Source: Superficieibacter sp. 1612_C1
GTDB lineage: Bacteria; Pseudomonadota; Gammaproteobacteria; Enterobacterales; Enterobacteriaceae
NCBI RefSeq assembly: GCF_015234305.1
Contig: NZ_JADGMI010000004.1
Location: 496,001 to 560,000 of the forward strand
Length of the DNA: 64,000 bases
Direction of reading: 5' to 3'
In this document: positions 14,821 to 27,609 of the stretch, in pieces
How positions within the stretch are numbered: the stretch's first letter is position 1
Layout of the letters: the number at the start of each line of letters is the position of its first letter
Notes under the pieces: generated by a model
What the model saw: only the letters and a program-made list of their open reading frames with translations
Databases searched by the model: none
What the model was told of the DNA's origin: nothing
Program-made: the position numbers and the translations under genes

Positions 14821-15150
14821 ATGATGAAAAAAGGTGTTTCCAGACTGGCATTGGTCAGTGGCGTAGTCTGCTTGTGCAGTTGTTCAAGCGTGATGTCTCA
14901 CACCGGCGGAAAAGAAGGGGTTTATCCCGGCACCCGGGCCAGCAGCAATATGCTGGAAAGCAACACTAACTGGGGCACAAAATCGCTGGTATTGCTGGAT
15001 ATGCCTTTTACTGCGGTGGTCGATACCGTGCTGCTGCCATGGGATATGTTCCGTACCGACAGCTCGGTGAAATCCCGCGTTGAAAAAAGCGAGCAGGATT
15101 CGCAGGCAACCAACGCGGTGATCCCTCCCGCGCAGATGCCCTCCCCCTGA
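14821..15150 (+). CDS. yidQ: YidQ, DUF1375 outer-membrane lipoprotein
   Basis: A 109-aa small lipoprotein: signal peptide MMKKGVSRLALVSGVVCLCSCSS with a lipobox around residues 18-21, then the DUF1375 core (GVYPGTRAS ... LVLLDMPFTAVVDTVLLPWD). Translation may begin at the first or second ATG (14821 or 14824). Position next to ibpA and convergent with yidR matches E. coli. Function unknown. Confidence 0.88.
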   Translation: MMKKGVSRLALVSGVVCLCSCSSVMSHTGGKEGVYPGTRASSNMLESNTNWGTKSLVLLDMPFTAVVDTVLLPWDMFRTDSSVKSRVEKSEQDSQATNAVIPPAQMPSP

Positions 15151-15151
15151 T

Positions 15152-16378
15152 TCAGCGCCCGGTTTCAGTCATCCATAGCTGACGGAAGCCGTCTGTTTCC
15201 TCCATCCAGGCGATAAACGTACCGTCTGGCGAAAAGACAATGGCGTCGGCGGAAGGCGCGTTTCCATGATCGGTACTCAAAAACGTGATGTCGCCAGTGT
15301 GTGCATCGCAGCAGGCGATACGCCCCTCAAGCACAAATCCCAGCCATTGTCCTGACGGATGCCAGTTAAAGGCTGACTGAATATCGGTCGTATTATGCGT
15401 GAGCTGGTGCGGTTCGCCTCCCTCTGGCGACATCAGCCAGAGCTGAATAATGCCCTTGTCATCGCGCATCAAAAAAGCAATAGCCGTTCCCTGCGGATTA
15501 GCCCGCACCCAGTGACGCACCGCCGTTGCCAGTCCAGGATACCGGCGCTGATGGGTAAAAGTCAGACGACGCTGAACCACGCCAGCAGGCGGCGCAGGTA
15601 GCGTGTTTTCCGTCCCGGCCAGCGGCGCATCTCCGGCGTGTTGCCAGCCTGAGCGAGTCTGCGGCAGATCGACAATAAACAGCTCCGGGACTTTTTCGCT
15701 CGCCAGCGACAGCGTATCGCCGATAAATGCCAGCCGATGATCGCCCACCCAGCCCTCTTCGTAAGCCCGATTGATCTCATCGCTGCCCGGCTGTGGTACT
15801 GGCGTAGTCTGGCTCACCAGCACGCACCAGTGGCTACCGGCATATTCCCGTGGATGCTGGCCCTGAGGTGCAACCGGGCCATAAGGTGCCGCCACACCGA
15901 CATTGCGCAGATCCAGCGCCGGATCGCGCTCGTGCAGCACGTGGTCGTTATAGGTAAAGCTGACGAACTGCCCGTTCGGGCTGAACACATGCACATGCGT
16001 ACCGCCGCGCAGCGCGCCGGGCGTATAGGGTGCGGTAATATCCATCGCGTCGAGGTTCTCCGCAACGCCGTTTTCGACGACCACGCCGCGACGGTGATGA
16101 AAATCGTAATGCCACTGCGCATCCGGGTTTTCCGGGCCGTGGATAAAAACGTACTTTTCCGCCAGCGGACTGACGGTCACCACGCCCACATGCGCGCCCG
16201 ACGTTGCACGGTAAATTACCTCAACCGCGCCGGTATGGACATTAACGCGCTCAATAGTTTCGCCAGTAAACGACGCGCCGGAGGGACGCACATCAAACGC
16301 CAGCCACTGACTGTCCGGCGTCCAGGTGTGGATATTGGTCAACTGGTGATGGCGAGGTGCGAAGGTGAGTTGTTTCAT
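15152..16378 (-). CDS. yidR: YidR, WD40/TolB-like beta-propeller protein
   Basis: A 408-aa protein read from MKQLTFAPRHHQLTN at 16378; a longer frame to 16420 lacks support. Repeated blades carry motifs such as SPDGTFIAWMEE, WHPSGQWLGFVLEG and FSPNGQFVSFTYND, as in DUF3748 / TolB-type propellers. No clear signal peptide is seen. It ends 1 bp after the stop of convergent yidQ. Its biochemical role is not known to me. Confidence 0.85.
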   Translation of the reverse strand: MKQLTFAPRHHQLTNIHTWTPDSQWLAFDVRPSGASFTGETIERVNVHTGAVEVIYRATSGAHVGVVTVSPLAEKYVFIHGPENPDAQWHYDFHHRRGVVVENGVAENLDAMDITAPYTPGALRGGTHVHVFSPNGQFVSFTYNDHVLHERDPALDLRNVGVAAPYGPVAPQGQHPREYAGSHWCVLVSQTTPVPQPGSDEINRAYEEGWVGDHRLAFIGDTLSLASEKVPELFIVDLPQTRSGWQHAGDAPLAGTENTLPAPPAGVVQRRLTFTHQRRYPGLATAVRHWVRANPQGTAIAFLMRDDKGIIQLWLMSPEGGEPHQLTHNTTDIQSAFNWHPSGQWLGFVLEGRIACCDAHTGDITFLSTDHGNAPSADAIVFSPDGTFIAWMEETDGFRQLWMTETGR

Positions 16379-16492
16379 GGGCGAGATCCGGCTGCGTGAG
16401 AGGGCATCAGGGTAGCGCAAGGCGCAGCCGCCTGCCAGCGGGAGACGGTCTGCTAAGCTTATCTGTCATTGCGGTAAGAAAGGAAAAGACTA

Positions 16493-16945
16493 ATGGAACC
16501 GATCGATTGCGCCATTCGGGACATCAAAGCGGGAAAAAACGTCAGGATAATTCGTCCGTCGAATATTTATCAGTGCGAGCTTCAGGATAATGTCTTCGTC
16601 GGACCTTTCGTCGAGATACAAAAAGGATGCGTGATTGGTCGCGACAGCCGTATCCAGTCGCACACCTTCATTTGCGAAAACGTCACCCTCGGCGAGCGCT
16701 GTTTTATCGGTCACAACGTCTCCTTTGCCAACGACCTGTTTAAAAGCGGTGCACCAGATCCTACGCCGGAAAACTGGATTAGCATAACGCTGGGCGATGA
16801 TGTCACCGTGGGGAGCGGCGCGACTATCCTTGCACCGTCTATTTGTGCCGGGGCCGTCATCGGCGCGGGAAGTGTGGTGGTGAAAGCGATTACGGTAAAA
16901 GGGATTTATGCGGGCAATCCGGCGAGGTTAATTCGGACGTTGTAG
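16493..16945 (+). CDS. Left-handed beta-helix (hexapeptide) acyltransferase
   Basis: A 150-aa protein built of hexapeptide repeats (NVRIIRPSNIYQCELQDNVFVGPFVEI ... is interpreted as repeat coils; VTVGSGATILAPSICAGAVIGAGSVV follows in the C-terminal half). It looks like the trimeric WbbJ/WlbB-type acetyltransferases that modify sugar nucleotides. The catalytic-type His lies in RCFIGHNVSFAND. It stands alone between yidR and dgoT, where E. coli has no such gene, so it is probably a lineage-specific insertion. Acceptor unknown. Confidence 0.75.
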   Translation: MEPIDCAIRDIKAGKNVRIIRPSNIYQCELQDNVFVGPFVEIQKGCVIGRDSRIQSHTFICENVTLGERCFIGHNVSFANDLFKSGAPDPTPENWISITLGDDVTVGSGATILAPSICAGAVIGAGSVVVKAITVKGIYAGNPARLIRTL

Positions 16946-16961
16946 GGGGCGCTCAGGAAGA

Positions 16962-16988
16962 ACCCCGATACATCTTTCGCATCGGGGT
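16962..16988. terminator. Hairpin between acyltransferase gene and dgoT
   Basis: A perfect 8-bp stem (ACCCCGAT / ATCGGGGT) with an 11-nt loop lies in the convergent gap. The U-tract is poor on both strands, so it is a likely shared terminator. Confidence 0.5.
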
Positions 16989-17003
16989 CTTGCAACATGG
17001 AGA

Positions 17004-18296
17004 TTAACCCACTCGCTTAACATCCCCGACCAGCAGAATGTAGGAGAGTGCGCCAAGCAGAGCGACAACGGAGATATAAACCAGCGCCGGGCCAAAACCA
17101 TAGTCCTGGGCAAGGTAGCCTATGACCAGCGGAACGGTGATACCGCCCAGCCCGCCAACGAAGTTAAAGACACCGCCCGTCAGGCCGATCAGGCGCATGG
17201 GGGCCAGAGACGACACCAGCGACCAGGTAATTGATGCAAACCCGTTGCCGAAGAAAGCGAGCGCCATCAGCGACATAATCCAGATCGGATCGTTGGTGTA
17301 GTTCGCTCCCATAATGCAGGTGGAAATTAACAGCCCACAAATAATCGGCGTTTTACGCGCTATACCCAACGAGTAGCCTTTCCGAACCAGACGATCCGCT
17401 ACCCAGCCGGACAACAGAACACCAAAGAAAGCCGCAAGGAACGGCACAGTGGTCATAAAGCCCGCCTTCAGCGCGGTGATCCCTTTCTCCTGCGTCAGGT
17501 AGTTCGGGAACCAGGTGAGGAAGAACCACAAGGTCGACGTCACCGCAAACTGGCCAAGATAAACCCCAACCAGCTTACGATGGAAAACCAGTTTCCAGTC
17601 CGCTTTGGTGAGTTTCTGGCGTTCTTCCTTTTTCACCGGCGCATCGCCATCCACCAGACCACCGCCGTCGCGAATGTAGTCCAGCTCCGCTTTGCTGATG
17701 CTTTTAGTCAGGCGCGGCGGTTGATAAACTTTAAACCAGACAAGTGACCAGATAATGCCGATGCCACCGGTAATAATAAATACCCAGTGCCAGCTTAGCA
17801 TTTCCTGAATCCAGATCAGCAGCGGCGTAAGGAACGCCAGGCCAACAAACTGCCCGGAGGTATAAAAACCTACCGCCGAAGCGCGTTCATGTTCCGGGAA
17901 CCAGCTGGTTACCATGCGGTTATTGGTCGGGAAAGCAGGCGCTTCAAAGATACCCGTGATAGCACGCAGGCCAATCAGCGACATCAGCCCGGTAGCAAAT
18001 CCCTGAAACAATGTTGCCACTGACCAGCCAAAAATCGCGATGAAATAGGTCAGACGGGAACCTACCCGGTCAAGGAACCAGCCGCCGGGGATCTGGCAGA
18101 GTGTATAGAGCCAGGCAAAAGCCGAAAATACGTAACCCATTTCCGCTTTGGTAATACCAAACTCTTCCTGAATATGCGCGGACGCTACCGCCAGATTAGC
18201 GCGGTCAACATAACAAATAACAACGGTAATAAAGATCATTACCAGTGTTAAATAACGACGACGTCCGGTTTTTGCAGTAGTTACAGAAATATCCAT
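17004..18296 (-). CDS. dgoT: D-galactonate:H+ symporter DgoT
   Basis: A 430-aa major facilitator of the anion:cation symporter family with 12 expected membrane helices. The first helix carries [19 protein letters not shown] and the loop 2-3 region [14 protein letters not shown]. It imports D-galactonate across the inner membrane. Last gene of the dgoRKADT operon, 128 bp after dgoD. Confidence 0.95.
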   Translation of the reverse strand: MDISVTTAKTGRRRYLTLVMIFITVVICYVDRANLAVASAHIQEEFGITKAEMGYVFSAFAWLYTLCQIPGGWFLDRVGSRLTYFIAIFGWSVATLFQGFATGLMSLIGLRAITGIFEAPAFPTNNRMVTSWFPEHERASAVGFYTSGQFVGLAFLTPLLIWIQEMLSWHWVFIITGGIGIIWSLVWFKVYQPPRLTKSISKAELDYIRDGGGLVDGDAPVKKEERQKLTKADWKLVFHRKLVGVYLGQFAVTSTLWFFLTWFPNYLTQEKGITALKAGFMTTVPFLAAFFGVLLSGWVADRLVRKGYSLGIARKTPIICGLLISTCIMGANYTNDPIWIMSLMALAFFGNGFASITWSLVSSLAPMRLIGLTGGVFNFVGGLGGITVPLVIGYLAQDYGFGPALVYISVVALLGALSYILLVGDVKRVG

Positions 18297-18424
18297 AACG
18301 ATCTGTCTCCGAATTTTGGCATGGTGAGGCCACTCACCATGCCCTGTGGTTTACAGAGGGTGTATATACTTTTTAAAAATAATGTCGTGCCTGCGACGTT
18401 TTTTATCGTCGCATTATTGGCTTA

Positions 18425-19573
18425 TTACCACTCGGCGACAGTGCCGTCCGCATGACGCCATAACGGATTACGCCAGTCCTGAACGTTTTTGCTCAGCTCA
18501 ATCACTTTCTCTTCGTCAATTTCGACGCCCAGTCCAGGCTTCATCAGCGGTTTAAAGAAGCCGCCTTCCATACTGAAGTCCTCTTTATTTTTCACAAAGT
18601 CGAGCAGCTCCGCACCTTTGTTATAGTGAATGCCCATACTCTGTTCCTGGAATACCGCGTTGTGCGACACAAAGTCGACGTGCAGACAGGCGGCCAGCGC
18701 GATGGGGCCGAGCGGGCAGTGCGGTGCCAGCGCCACATCGTAAGCTTCTGCCATGCCAGCGATTTTATAGCACTCGGTGATGCCGCCTGCGTGGGAGAGA
18801 TCCGGCTGCAAAATCGCTACGCCGCCCGCTTCCAGCACCCGTTTAAATTCAAAGCGGGAGAACATACGCTCACCTGCGGCAATCGGAATATGGGTTTGCG
18901 CGGCCAGACGCGGATAATATTCTGCCTGCTCGGCTAATACCGGCTCCTCAATAAACAGCGGGCGATATTGTTCCAGCTCTTTAATTAATACTTTGGCCAT
19001 TGGCGCGCTGACGCGGCCGTGGAAATCAAGACCGAACTCAATTTCAGTACCAAAGGCTTCGCGAATTTGCGCCACGGTATTTACCGCCGCGTCCACTTTA
19101 CGCGAATCATCAATAATGCCTAACTCTTCGCAGCCGTTTAATTTAAAGGTATCAAAGCCAATTTTCCGCAGCGTGGTAATTCCCGCGATGGCTTCCGCCG
19201 GACGGTCGCCGCCGACCCAGCTATAGGCTTTGATTTTGTCGCGCACCAGACCGCCCATCAACTGCCAGACTGGGGCGTTATGCACTTTACCTTTGATATC
19301 CCACAGCGCCTGGTCGATACCGGCAATGGCGCTCATCAGGATCGGACCGCCGCGGTAGAAGCCCGCGCGATACATCACCTGCCATAAATCGTTAATCCGC
19401 GCCGGGTCCTGACCAATCAGGTATTCGCCCAGTTCGTGCACCGCCGCTTCCACGGTACGCGCACGGCCTTCAATCACCGGCTCGCCCCAGCCGACAACGC
19501 CTTCGTCGGTCTCTATTTTGAGGAACATCCAGCGCGGGGGTAAACGGTACGTGGTGAGTTTGGTAATTTTCAT
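18425..19573 (-). CDS. dgoD: D-galactonate dehydratase DgoD
   Basis: A 382-aa enolase-superfamily enzyme converting D-galactonate to 2-dehydro-3-deoxygalactonate in the cytoplasm. ATG at 19573 overlaps the dgoA stop (ATGA) and gives the family length and N-terminus [20 protein letters not shown]; the longer open frame to 19681 lies within dgoA and is ignored. Metal-ligand motifs are visible (GLDFHGR, FIEEPV, GERMFSR), as are the C-terminal catalytic His region [13 protein letters not shown]. Confidence 0.96.
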   Translation of the reverse strand: MKITKLTTYRLPPRWMFLKIETDEGVVGWGEPVIEGRARTVEAAVHELGEYLIGQDPARINDLWQVMYRAGFYRGGPILMSAIAGIDQALWDIKGKVHNAPVWQLMGGLVRDKIKAYSWVGGDRPAEAIAGITTLRKIGFDTFKLNGCEELGIIDDSRKVDAAVNTVAQIREAFGTEIEFGLDFHGRVSAPMAKVLIKELEQYRPLFIEEPVLAEQAEYYPRLAAQTHIPIAAGERMFSRFEFKRVLEAGGVAILQPDLSHAGGITECYKIAGMAEAYDVALAPHCPLGPIALAACLHVDFVSHNAVFQEQSMGIHYNKGAELLDFVKNKEDFSMEGGFFKPLMKPGLGVEIDEEKVIELSKNVQDWRNPLWRHADGTVAEW

Positions 19574-20187
19574 TTTACTGCCTCTCGATACGCTTTCACA
19601 AATGCGGCTGCCTGCTGCGCGGTGCGCTCGACGGGCTGTCCGGCGCGATAGAGATCGCTGCCCAGCCCGGCACCGACGCAACCGGCGTCAATCCACTGTT
19701 TTAAGTTCTCCGGCGTGACGCCGCCGACGGCGAATACCGGAATTTCTGGCGGCAGGACGGCTTTCAGCGCCTTGATATAGTCTGGACCGAACGCCGAAGA
19801 CGGGAAAATTTTCAGCGACTGCGCGCCCGCGTCAATGGCATCAAAGGCTTCGGTCGCCGTGGCGCAGCCAGGGCACACCGTCATACCGTGCTCCACCGCG
19901 CGGCGGATCAGTTCCGGTTTAATGTTGGGCGTCACCATCAGCGTGCAGCCCATTTCAGCGAGCTGGTCAACCTGCTCCAGCTTAAGCACGGTACCCGCGC
20001 CGATCAGCGCTTTATCGCCAAACGCCTTAACCATCGCCGGGATGCTCTTTTCCCACTCGGGGGAGTTCAGCGGGATCTCGACGGCTTCAAATCCGGCCTC
20101 AATAACTGCGGCCACGTGGGCGTGCGCCTCGTCGGGTTTAATCCCACGAAGGATGGCGATAAGCGGAAGTTTATTTTGCCACTGCAT
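19570..20187 (-). CDS. dgoA: 2-dehydro-3-deoxy-6-phosphogalactonate aldolase DgoA
   Basis: A 205-aa KDPG/KDPGal aldolase that splits 2-dehydro-3-deoxy-6-phosphogalactonate into pyruvate and glyceraldehyde-3-phosphate. The Schiff-base lysine lies in [18 protein letters not shown], and the N-terminal [13 protein letters not shown] is typical. Starts inside the end of dgoK (17-nt overlap) and its stop overlaps the dgoD start, so the operon is tightly coupled. It is separate from DgoD, not fused. Confidence 0.95.
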   Translation of the reverse strand: MQWQNKLPLIAILRGIKPDEAHAHVAAVIEAGFEAVEIPLNSPEWEKSIPAMVKAFGDKALIGAGTVLKLEQVDQLAEMGCTLMVTPNIKPELIRRAVEHGMTVCPGCATATEAFDAIDAGAQSLKIFPSSAFGPDYIKALKAVLPPEIPVFAVGGVTPENLKQWIDAGCVGAGLGSDLYRAGQPVERTAQQAAAFVKAYREAVK

Positions 20188-21049
20188 GAGCGATGCTCCT
20201 TATTCCTGCCTGAAATGCGGCGTCGCCGCTCAGCGTCTGACTGCGACGCCCGAAAAGTTCAAATGCCCGCTGGTAGCGTGCGGTCAGTGACGGACTGGCG
20301 ACAAGGGTGACGGCCTGCTGCGACGGGACATCATCGCCCATGCTGGCGACTTCACTGCCAATCAGCAGGCCGGAAAGAAATTCACTCACCTGTTCGCGAG
20401 GCCGCACACCCAGCACGTGCGAGGCGCGGACTTCGAACAGACGAGGCAGAATATCGGGTGATTGCAGGCCGCGCTCCAGCCCGGCGTTAAACGCCTCCGG
20501 CGAGTCGGTCTGCTCCGGCAGGCCCGCGCCCACCAGCGTATGCTTAAGCAGCACATGGTGAAGTTCGCCGGTCATCACCGTACGGAAATCCTCCACGCGA
20601 TCATCGTTAACCCGCACCCACTTGCAGTGCGTGCCGGGCATTACGTACAACGCGGAAGGCATCAGCGTATGTGCGCCAATCAGTTGCGTCTCTTCGCCGC
20701 GCATCACGTTATGGTTGTCGTCGCGGTTGATGCTCAGGCCCGGCACGATCCAGACGTTGTCTTTTACGCGGGTGAGTTGCTCGCCGATATCGGCAAGGCG
20801 CGCCGGGCAGGAAAGGTAAGGCACGTTTACCCAGCCCGCGTTACTTCCCACCATCCCCGCCATCACAATCGGCGTATTTTCCTCAGCCCAGCCTTCGGTG
20901 ACCTGCGCCAACACTGCATCAAACGTGCGGCCGTTCAGACGGGTGATCCCGGCTTCCGACTGCCGGCTCTCCAGGCAATTATCGCCTTCATAACGCCAGG
21001 CGCGGAGGTTGGTTGAACCCCAGTCGATAGCAATGTAGCGTGATGTCAT
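20171..21049 (-). CDS. dgoK: 2-dehydro-3-deoxygalactonokinase DgoK
   Basis: A 292-aa sugar kinase that phosphorylates 2-dehydro-3-deoxygalactonate at C6. The N-terminal phosphate-1 motif IAIDWGSTNLRAW and the mid-protein VMPGTHCKWVRV match the DgoK family. Overlaps dgoR by 4 nt and dgoA by 17 nt, second gene in the operon. Confidence 0.94.
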   Translation of the reverse strand: MTSRYIAIDWGSTNLRAWRYEGDNCLESRQSEAGITRLNGRTFDAVLAQVTEGWAEENTPIVMAGMVGSNAGWVNVPYLSCPARLADIGEQLTRVKDNVWIVPGLSINRDDNHNVMRGEETQLIGAHTLMPSALYVMPGTHCKWVRVNDDRVEDFRTVMTGELHHVLLKHTLVGAGLPEQTDSPEAFNAGLERGLQSPDILPRLFEVRASHVLGVRPREQVSEFLSGLLIGSEVASMGDDVPSQQAVTLVASPSLTARYQRAFELFGRRSQTLSGDAAFQAGIRSIAHAVAK

Positions 21050-21735
21050 GTGATGTCCTTTAGCCTTCTGGTCGAGCTGGCAATCATTGTCAGCGCTGCC
21101 TGTTCTGCTGCGTTGCCGTCCTGATGCCGTATCGCATCGAACAGCGCCTTATGTTCCTGAAGCGTTTTTGGCATATTGGCCTCATCGCCCATCCAGGTGC
21201 GTTCAAAGACCGCCCGCTGTAGCGAACTGATCGCCACGCTTAGCTGCTGCAATACCGGGTTGTGTACCGCATTGAGCACCGCTTCGTGATAGCGAATATC
21301 CGCCTCGTTGAACGCATCCCGATCCTGATTGTTGGCGATCATGTCGTTTAATGCCGCCTCAATCTGCGCCAGCTCGCTGGAGGTCGCCCGCTCTGCCGCC
21401 CAGCGGGCGATGGCAGGCTCCACCAGATTACGCACTTCACTCATCGCGCTAATCAGGCGCGGGTCGTAATCATTCTCCAGCACCCATTGCAGCACCTCGG
21501 TGTCGAGGTAGTTCCACTGGTTGCGCGCGGCGACAAATGCGCCGCGATAGCGCTTCGTTTCGATCAGCCGCTTTGCCGTCAGCGAGCGGAACACTTCGCG
21601 GATAATATTGCGCGAGGTTTCAAACTCTTCGCACAGATCCGCTTCAGAAGGCAGCGCGGCACCAGGGACATATTTGCCGCTCACAATCTGTCGCCCGAGA
21701 GTAACGATGATGCGGTCTGTCTTGGTAATGGTCAT
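21046..21735 (-). CDS. dgoR: D-galactonate-responsive repressor DgoR
   Basis: A 229-aa FadR-subfamily GntR regulator: winged helix at residues about 10-75 (ALPSEADLCEEFETSRNIIR) and an all-helical FCD effector domain from about 90, with its metal-binding Asp/His residues (NEADIRYHEAVL, LQEHKALFDAI). It represses the dgo operon and is released by D-galactonate (established for E. coli). First gene of its own operon; palindromic operators lie upstream. Confidence 0.95.
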   Translation of the reverse strand: MTITKTDRIIVTLGRQIVSGKYVPGAALPSEADLCEEFETSRNIIREVFRSLTAKRLIETKRYRGAFVAARNQWNYLDTEVLQWVLENDYDPRLISAMSEVRNLVEPAIARWAAERATSSELAQIEAALNDMIANNQDRDAFNEADIRYHEAVLNAVHNPVLQQLSVAISSLQRAVFERTWMGDEANMPKTLQEHKALFDAIRHQDGNAAEQAALTMIASSTRRLKDIT

Positions 21736-21840
21736 AGAAAGTCCTTAACGCGGTTTCGCTACCATTACTTTATCCCTGTTGATGTAAAAACCCCCAGCAT
21801 TGACGTACAAATTTGTGTGGTCTTCATCGTTCTGTGAATG

Positions 21841-21873
21841 GATAGTAGTACAATCAACATGTGTAGTACTACA
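21841..21873. promoter_or_regulatory. DgoR operator candidate upstream of dgoR
   Basis: A perfect 12-bp palindrome TGTAGTACTACA (21862-21873) has a related imperfect copy, TAGTAGTACA, just to its left (from 21843). The pair sits 110-140 bp upstream of dgoR, where the DgoR repressor of E. coli binds two inverted repeats with the same core. Confidence 0.7.
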
Positions 21874-21946
21874 ATTCAGATCACAAAAACGACAATTGGT
21901 AAAAAATTCGTTAAGGAATTTTTGTGTGCCGTTTTCCGCTTTTCAC

Positions 21947-21962
21947 TTCACGCAGACTTCAC
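21947..21962 (+). promoter_or_regulatory. CreB tag (cre box) upstream of cbrA
   Basis: TTCAC-GCAGAC-TTCAC is an exact match to the CreBC tag TTCAC-N6-TTCAC. It lies 48 bp before the cbrA start. In E. coli cbrA is a CreB-regulated gene, so the site fits the downstream gene. Confidence 0.8.
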
Positions 21963-22009
21963 CGCCGCCGGGTAACGTTGTGTCATGACAACCTAACCCA
22001 GGTGAAAAA

Positions 22010-23071
22010 ATGGAACATTTCGACGTAGCGATTATCGGCCTCGGCCCGGCGGGCGCAGCACTGGCCCGACAACTGGCAGGCAGGATGCGGGTGATCGCAC
22101 TGGATAAAAAGCGGGAACAGGGAACGGAGGGGTTTACTAAACCGTGCGGCGGATTGCTGGCTCCGGATGCGCAGCGCTCTCTGATACGCGCTGGCCTGAC
22201 ATTACCGGTAAGCGTAATCGCCAATCCGCAAATCTTCAGCGTGCGTACCGTGGATTGCCAGTCGGGACTGACCCGTAATTATCAACGCAGCTATATTAAT
22301 GTGAATCGCCACGCGTTTGATTTATGGCTGAAGTCGCTGATCCCTTCTGATGTCCGGGTGCATCACGACACGCTGTGCCGCCGGATCTGGCGCGATGAGG
22401 GGCGCTGGCATGTGCTTTTTAGCGTCGATGGAGAGGAGCAGGAGATCACCGCCCGCTATCTGGTTGGCGCTGACGGCGCAAATTCCATGGTCCGACGCTC
22501 CTTATATCCCGATCATGAGATCCGCAAGTACGTCGCAATCCAGCAATGGTTTGCCGAGAAACACGCCCTGCCGTTTTACTCCTGCGTTTTTGATAACACC
22601 CTGACCGATTGCTATGCCTGGAGTATCAGCAAAGATGGGTACTTCATTTTTGGCGGCGCATTCCCGATGAAAGAGGGCCAGGCGCGTTATGAAGCCCTGA
22701 AAGATCAGATGCAGGAAGGCGGTTATCAATTTGGCCCGGTCATCAAAACGGAAAAATGCACCGTGCTGTACCCTTCCCGCTGGGCCGACTTTGTATGCGG
22801 TCAGGAAGATGCGTTTCTGATCGGCGAAGCGGCCGGGTTTATCAGCGCCAGTTCGCTGGAGGGGATTAGCTACGCGCTGGACAGCGCAGAGCGATTAGGC
22901 GATGTGCTTATCGCCAACCAGCCCAATGCAAATAAGCGCTACCGGTCGGCGACACGCGGGCTGCGGCTGAAGCTACTGGGGAAAATATTCAAGGCCAAAT
23001 TGCTGACGCAGCCACGGCTTCGCCGGGCGATAATGCGTAGCCGCATCAGCGATATAACGGTGAGGGCTTAA
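22010..23071 (+). CDS. cbrA: CbrA, FAD-dependent oxidoreductase of the geranylgeranyl-reductase type
   Basis: A 353-aa flavoprotein with the N-terminal FAD-binding GxGPAG motif ([17 protein letters not shown]), the middle [11 protein letters not shown] motif and the C-terminal [19 protein letters not shown], as in the geranylgeranyl reductase / aromatic hydroxylase superfamily. CbrA belongs to the CreBC regulon and has been linked to colicin E2 tolerance in E. coli; its substrate is unknown. Divergent from dgoR; the last 4 bp overlap the end of convergent yidA. Confidence 0.92.
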   Translation: MEHFDVAIIGLGPAGAALARQLAGRMRVIALDKKREQGTEGFTKPCGGLLAPDAQRSLIRAGLTLPVSVIANPQIFSVRTVDCQSGLTRNYQRSYINVNRHAFDLWLKSLIPSDVRVHHDTLCRRIWRDEGRWHVLFSVDGEEQEITARYLVGADGANSMVRRSLYPDHEIRKYVAIQQWFAEKHALPFYSCVFDNTLTDCYAWSISKDGYFIFGGAFPMKEGQARYEALKDQMQEGGYQFGPVIKTEKCTVLYPSRWADFVCGQEDAFLIGEAAGFISASSLEGISYALDSAERLGDVLIANQPNANKRYRSATRGLRLKLLGKIFKAKLLTQPRLRRAIMRSRISDITVRA

Positions 23072-23880
23072 TTCAGCACAAACTTCTCAATAGCCCAGGC
23101 CACACCGTCATCCAGGTTGGATTTTGTGACGAAGTTAGCGATCTCTTTTACCGGGTCGATGGCGTTATCCATCGCCACGCCCATTCCGGCGTATTCAATC
23201 ATCGCGATGTCGTTTTCCTGATCGCCAATCGCCATAATTTCTTCCGGTTTGATCCCCAGCGCATCGGCCAGCGATTTCACGCCGGTGCCTTTGTTCACGC
23301 GCTTATCGAGGATTTCGAGGAAGTACGGCGCGCTTTTCAGCACGGTGTACTTCTCTTTTACGTCCTGCGGGATACGGGTAATGGCTTTGTCGAGAATGGC
23401 CGGTTCGTCGATCATCATCACTTTCAGGAACTGCGTCGCCGGGTCCATTTTCTCCGCTTCACAGAACACCAGCGGAATGGTGGCAACGTAGGATTCATGG
23501 ACGGTGTAGTAGCTGATATCGCGGTTGGCGGTATAGAGCGTGTTGCGATCGAGCGCGTGGAAGTGCGATCCCACGTCACGGGAGAGCTGTTCCAGATAGC
23601 GATAATCATCATAATTCAGCGCGGTTTGCGCCACGGTACTGCCGTCGCCCGCTTTCTGCACCAGCGCGCCGTTATAGGTGATGCAGTAGTCGCTTTCTTG
23701 CTCCATATGAAGCTCTTTCAGGTACTTATGCACGCCTGCATAGGGACGTCCGGTGGTAAGCACCACGTTCACGCCGCGCTCGCGTGCAGCGGCAATCGCG
23801 TTTTTAACGGCGGGAGAGATGCTATGATCCGGTAACAGCAACGTGCCGTCCATGTCGATTGCGATAAGTTTAATAGCCAT
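23068..23880 (-). CDS. yidA: HAD-family sugar phosphatase YidA
   Basis: A 270-aa Cof-type haloacid dehalogenase phosphatase. Motif I is AIDMDGTLL (residues 7-15), motif [11 protein letters not shown], motif III around Lys in the cap-end region [15 protein letters not shown] and motif [16 protein letters not shown]. YidA dephosphorylates various sugar phosphates in E. coli. In E. coli yidB follows between yidA and gyrB; here that gene is missing. Confidence 0.94.
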   Translation of the reverse strand: MAIKLIAIDMDGTLLLPDHSISPAVKNAIAAARERGVNVVLTTGRPYAGVHKYLKELHMEQESDYCITYNGALVQKAGDGSTVAQTALNYDDYRYLEQLSRDVGSHFHALDRNTLYTANRDISYYTVHESYVATIPLVFCEAEKMDPATQFLKVMMIDEPAILDKAITRIPQDVKEKYTVLKSAPYFLEILDKRVNKGTGVKSLADALGIKPEEIMAIGDQENDIAMIEYAGMGVAMDNAIDPVKEIANFVTKSNLDDGVAWAIEKFVLN

Positions 23881-24006
23881 GATATCCCCGATTAGATGAG
23901 TCCTGACTCATGCTAACGCGATTCCGCTCAAAAAACAGTAAAGAAAACGAGGATGGAAAAGGGAAGCCGAAGCCCCCTTTCTATGCGCATGTGCGGGTGG
24001 GGTTCT

Positions 24007-24084
24007 GTAGGCCTGATAAGCGCAACGCCATCAGACATTTCGCAACACCTGCCGGATGCGGCTTGCGCCTTATCCGGCAGGGCG
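24007..24084. repeat. REP/BIME element between yidA and gyrB
   Basis: Two inverted REP-like units (GTAGGCCTGATAAGCG ... and TGCCGGATGCGGCTTGCGCC...) in the typical enterobacterial layout, in the downstream flank of gyrB. Such elements stabilise 3' ends and bind gyrase or IHF. Confidence 0.75.
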
Positions 24085-24092
24085 TTTACAGG

Positions 24093-26525
<2,433 letters not shown>

Positions 26526-26535
26526 TTATCTTGGG

Positions 26536-27609
26536 TTAATCCGCTATTTTACCCTTTTCCACGGTGAACATCTTCGAATTTTTGTCCGACATGTCCAGAA
26601 CGTGTTCAGCGCTAATGGCGCTGACGAAGACCTGCGACTGCGTGGCTTTTAAGCGGCTGGCAAGCAGTCCGCGACGCGCGTCGTCAAGTTCAGAGGCAAA
26701 ATCATCTATCAGGTACAGACAGCGCCGTCCGCTTTCGCGGGTTAAAAACTCCCCCTGCGCCAGTCGTAGCGCGCACATCAGAAGTTTTAGCTGCCCGCGC
26801 GACAACGTGTCTTCCACCGGCGCGCCGTCGGCACGAATGCGGAAATCCGCCTTGTGCGGGCCGTGCGCGGTGTAGGTCAGCATTCTGTCACGCTCGAAGC
26901 TCCGCTCCAGCACCTCTGCGTAGTCGCTCTCTTTTTCCCAGCCGCGCTGGAAAGAGAAGGTGAGGGTGAACTCCGGTAAAAATTGTTTGCAGGTATCCGC
27001 CATGTCTTCGGCAATGGCGCTACTGTATTCGGCGCGCCAGCGGCTGATTTGCTCCGCCAGCGGGATCAGTTCTTTGTCCCACGGACGCAGTTGCGCATAG
27101 TGGCCCACCTGGCGCAGCGCGGCGTTGCGCTGTTTGAGCAGCCGCTTGAGGTTGCTCCAGGCGGTAAAGAAACCGGCTTCGTTATGAAAGCATCCCCAGT
27201 CGAGGAACGCTCTTCTGTATTTGGGGCCGCCGTTGAGTAAAGTAAACCCCTCTGGCGTAATAAGCTGCATCGGCATCAGGTGCGCCAGCTCTGCCACTTT
27301 ATGACCGTCGGTGCCGTCAATGCGCACCTTGCTGTCGCCCAGCTTGTCTTTGGTCAGGCCAATTGAGACTTCCCGCTCTTCTCCCTGCAAACGTCCGTGC
27401 AGAATAAATGCGTCCTGCTCATGGCGGATCACGCGGCCGATTTGCAAACTGCGAAACGCCCGGCCGTGGCCGAGCGTATAGATGGCTTCCAGCACGCTGG
27501 TTTTGCCGCTGCCGTTCGCGCCCACCAGGAAGTTAAAACCGGGAGAGAGGGCGAGATCCGCGTTTTCGATATTGCGAAAATCGCGGATCAATAAACGCGA
27601 AAGGGACAT
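26536..27609 (-). CDS. recF: DNA replication/repair protein RecF
   Basis: A 357-aa SMC-like ATPase that loads RecA at single-strand gaps with RecO and RecR. Walker A is [14 protein letters not shown] (residues 33-46), the signature [16 protein letters not shown] and Walker [14 protein letters not shown] are present. Its ATG overlaps the last base of dnaN. Full length compared with E. coli RecF (357 aa). Confidence 0.97.
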   Translation of the reverse strand: MSLSRLLIRDFRNIENADLALSPGFNFLVGANGSGKTSVLEAIYTLGHGRAFRSLQIGRVIRHEQDAFILHGRLQGEEREVSIGLTKDKLGDSKVRIDGTDGHKVAELAHLMPMQLITPEGFTLLNGGPKYRRAFLDWGCFHNEAGFFTAWSNLKRLLKQRNAALRQVGHYAQLRPWDKELIPLAEQISRWRAEYSSAIAEDMADTCKQFLPEFTLTFSFQRGWEKESDYAEVLERSFERDRMLTYTAHGPHKADFRIRADGAPVEDTLSRGQLKLLMCALRLAQGEFLTRESGRRCLYLIDDFASELDDARRGLLASRLKATQSQVFVSAISAEHVLDMSDKNSKMFTVEKGKIAD

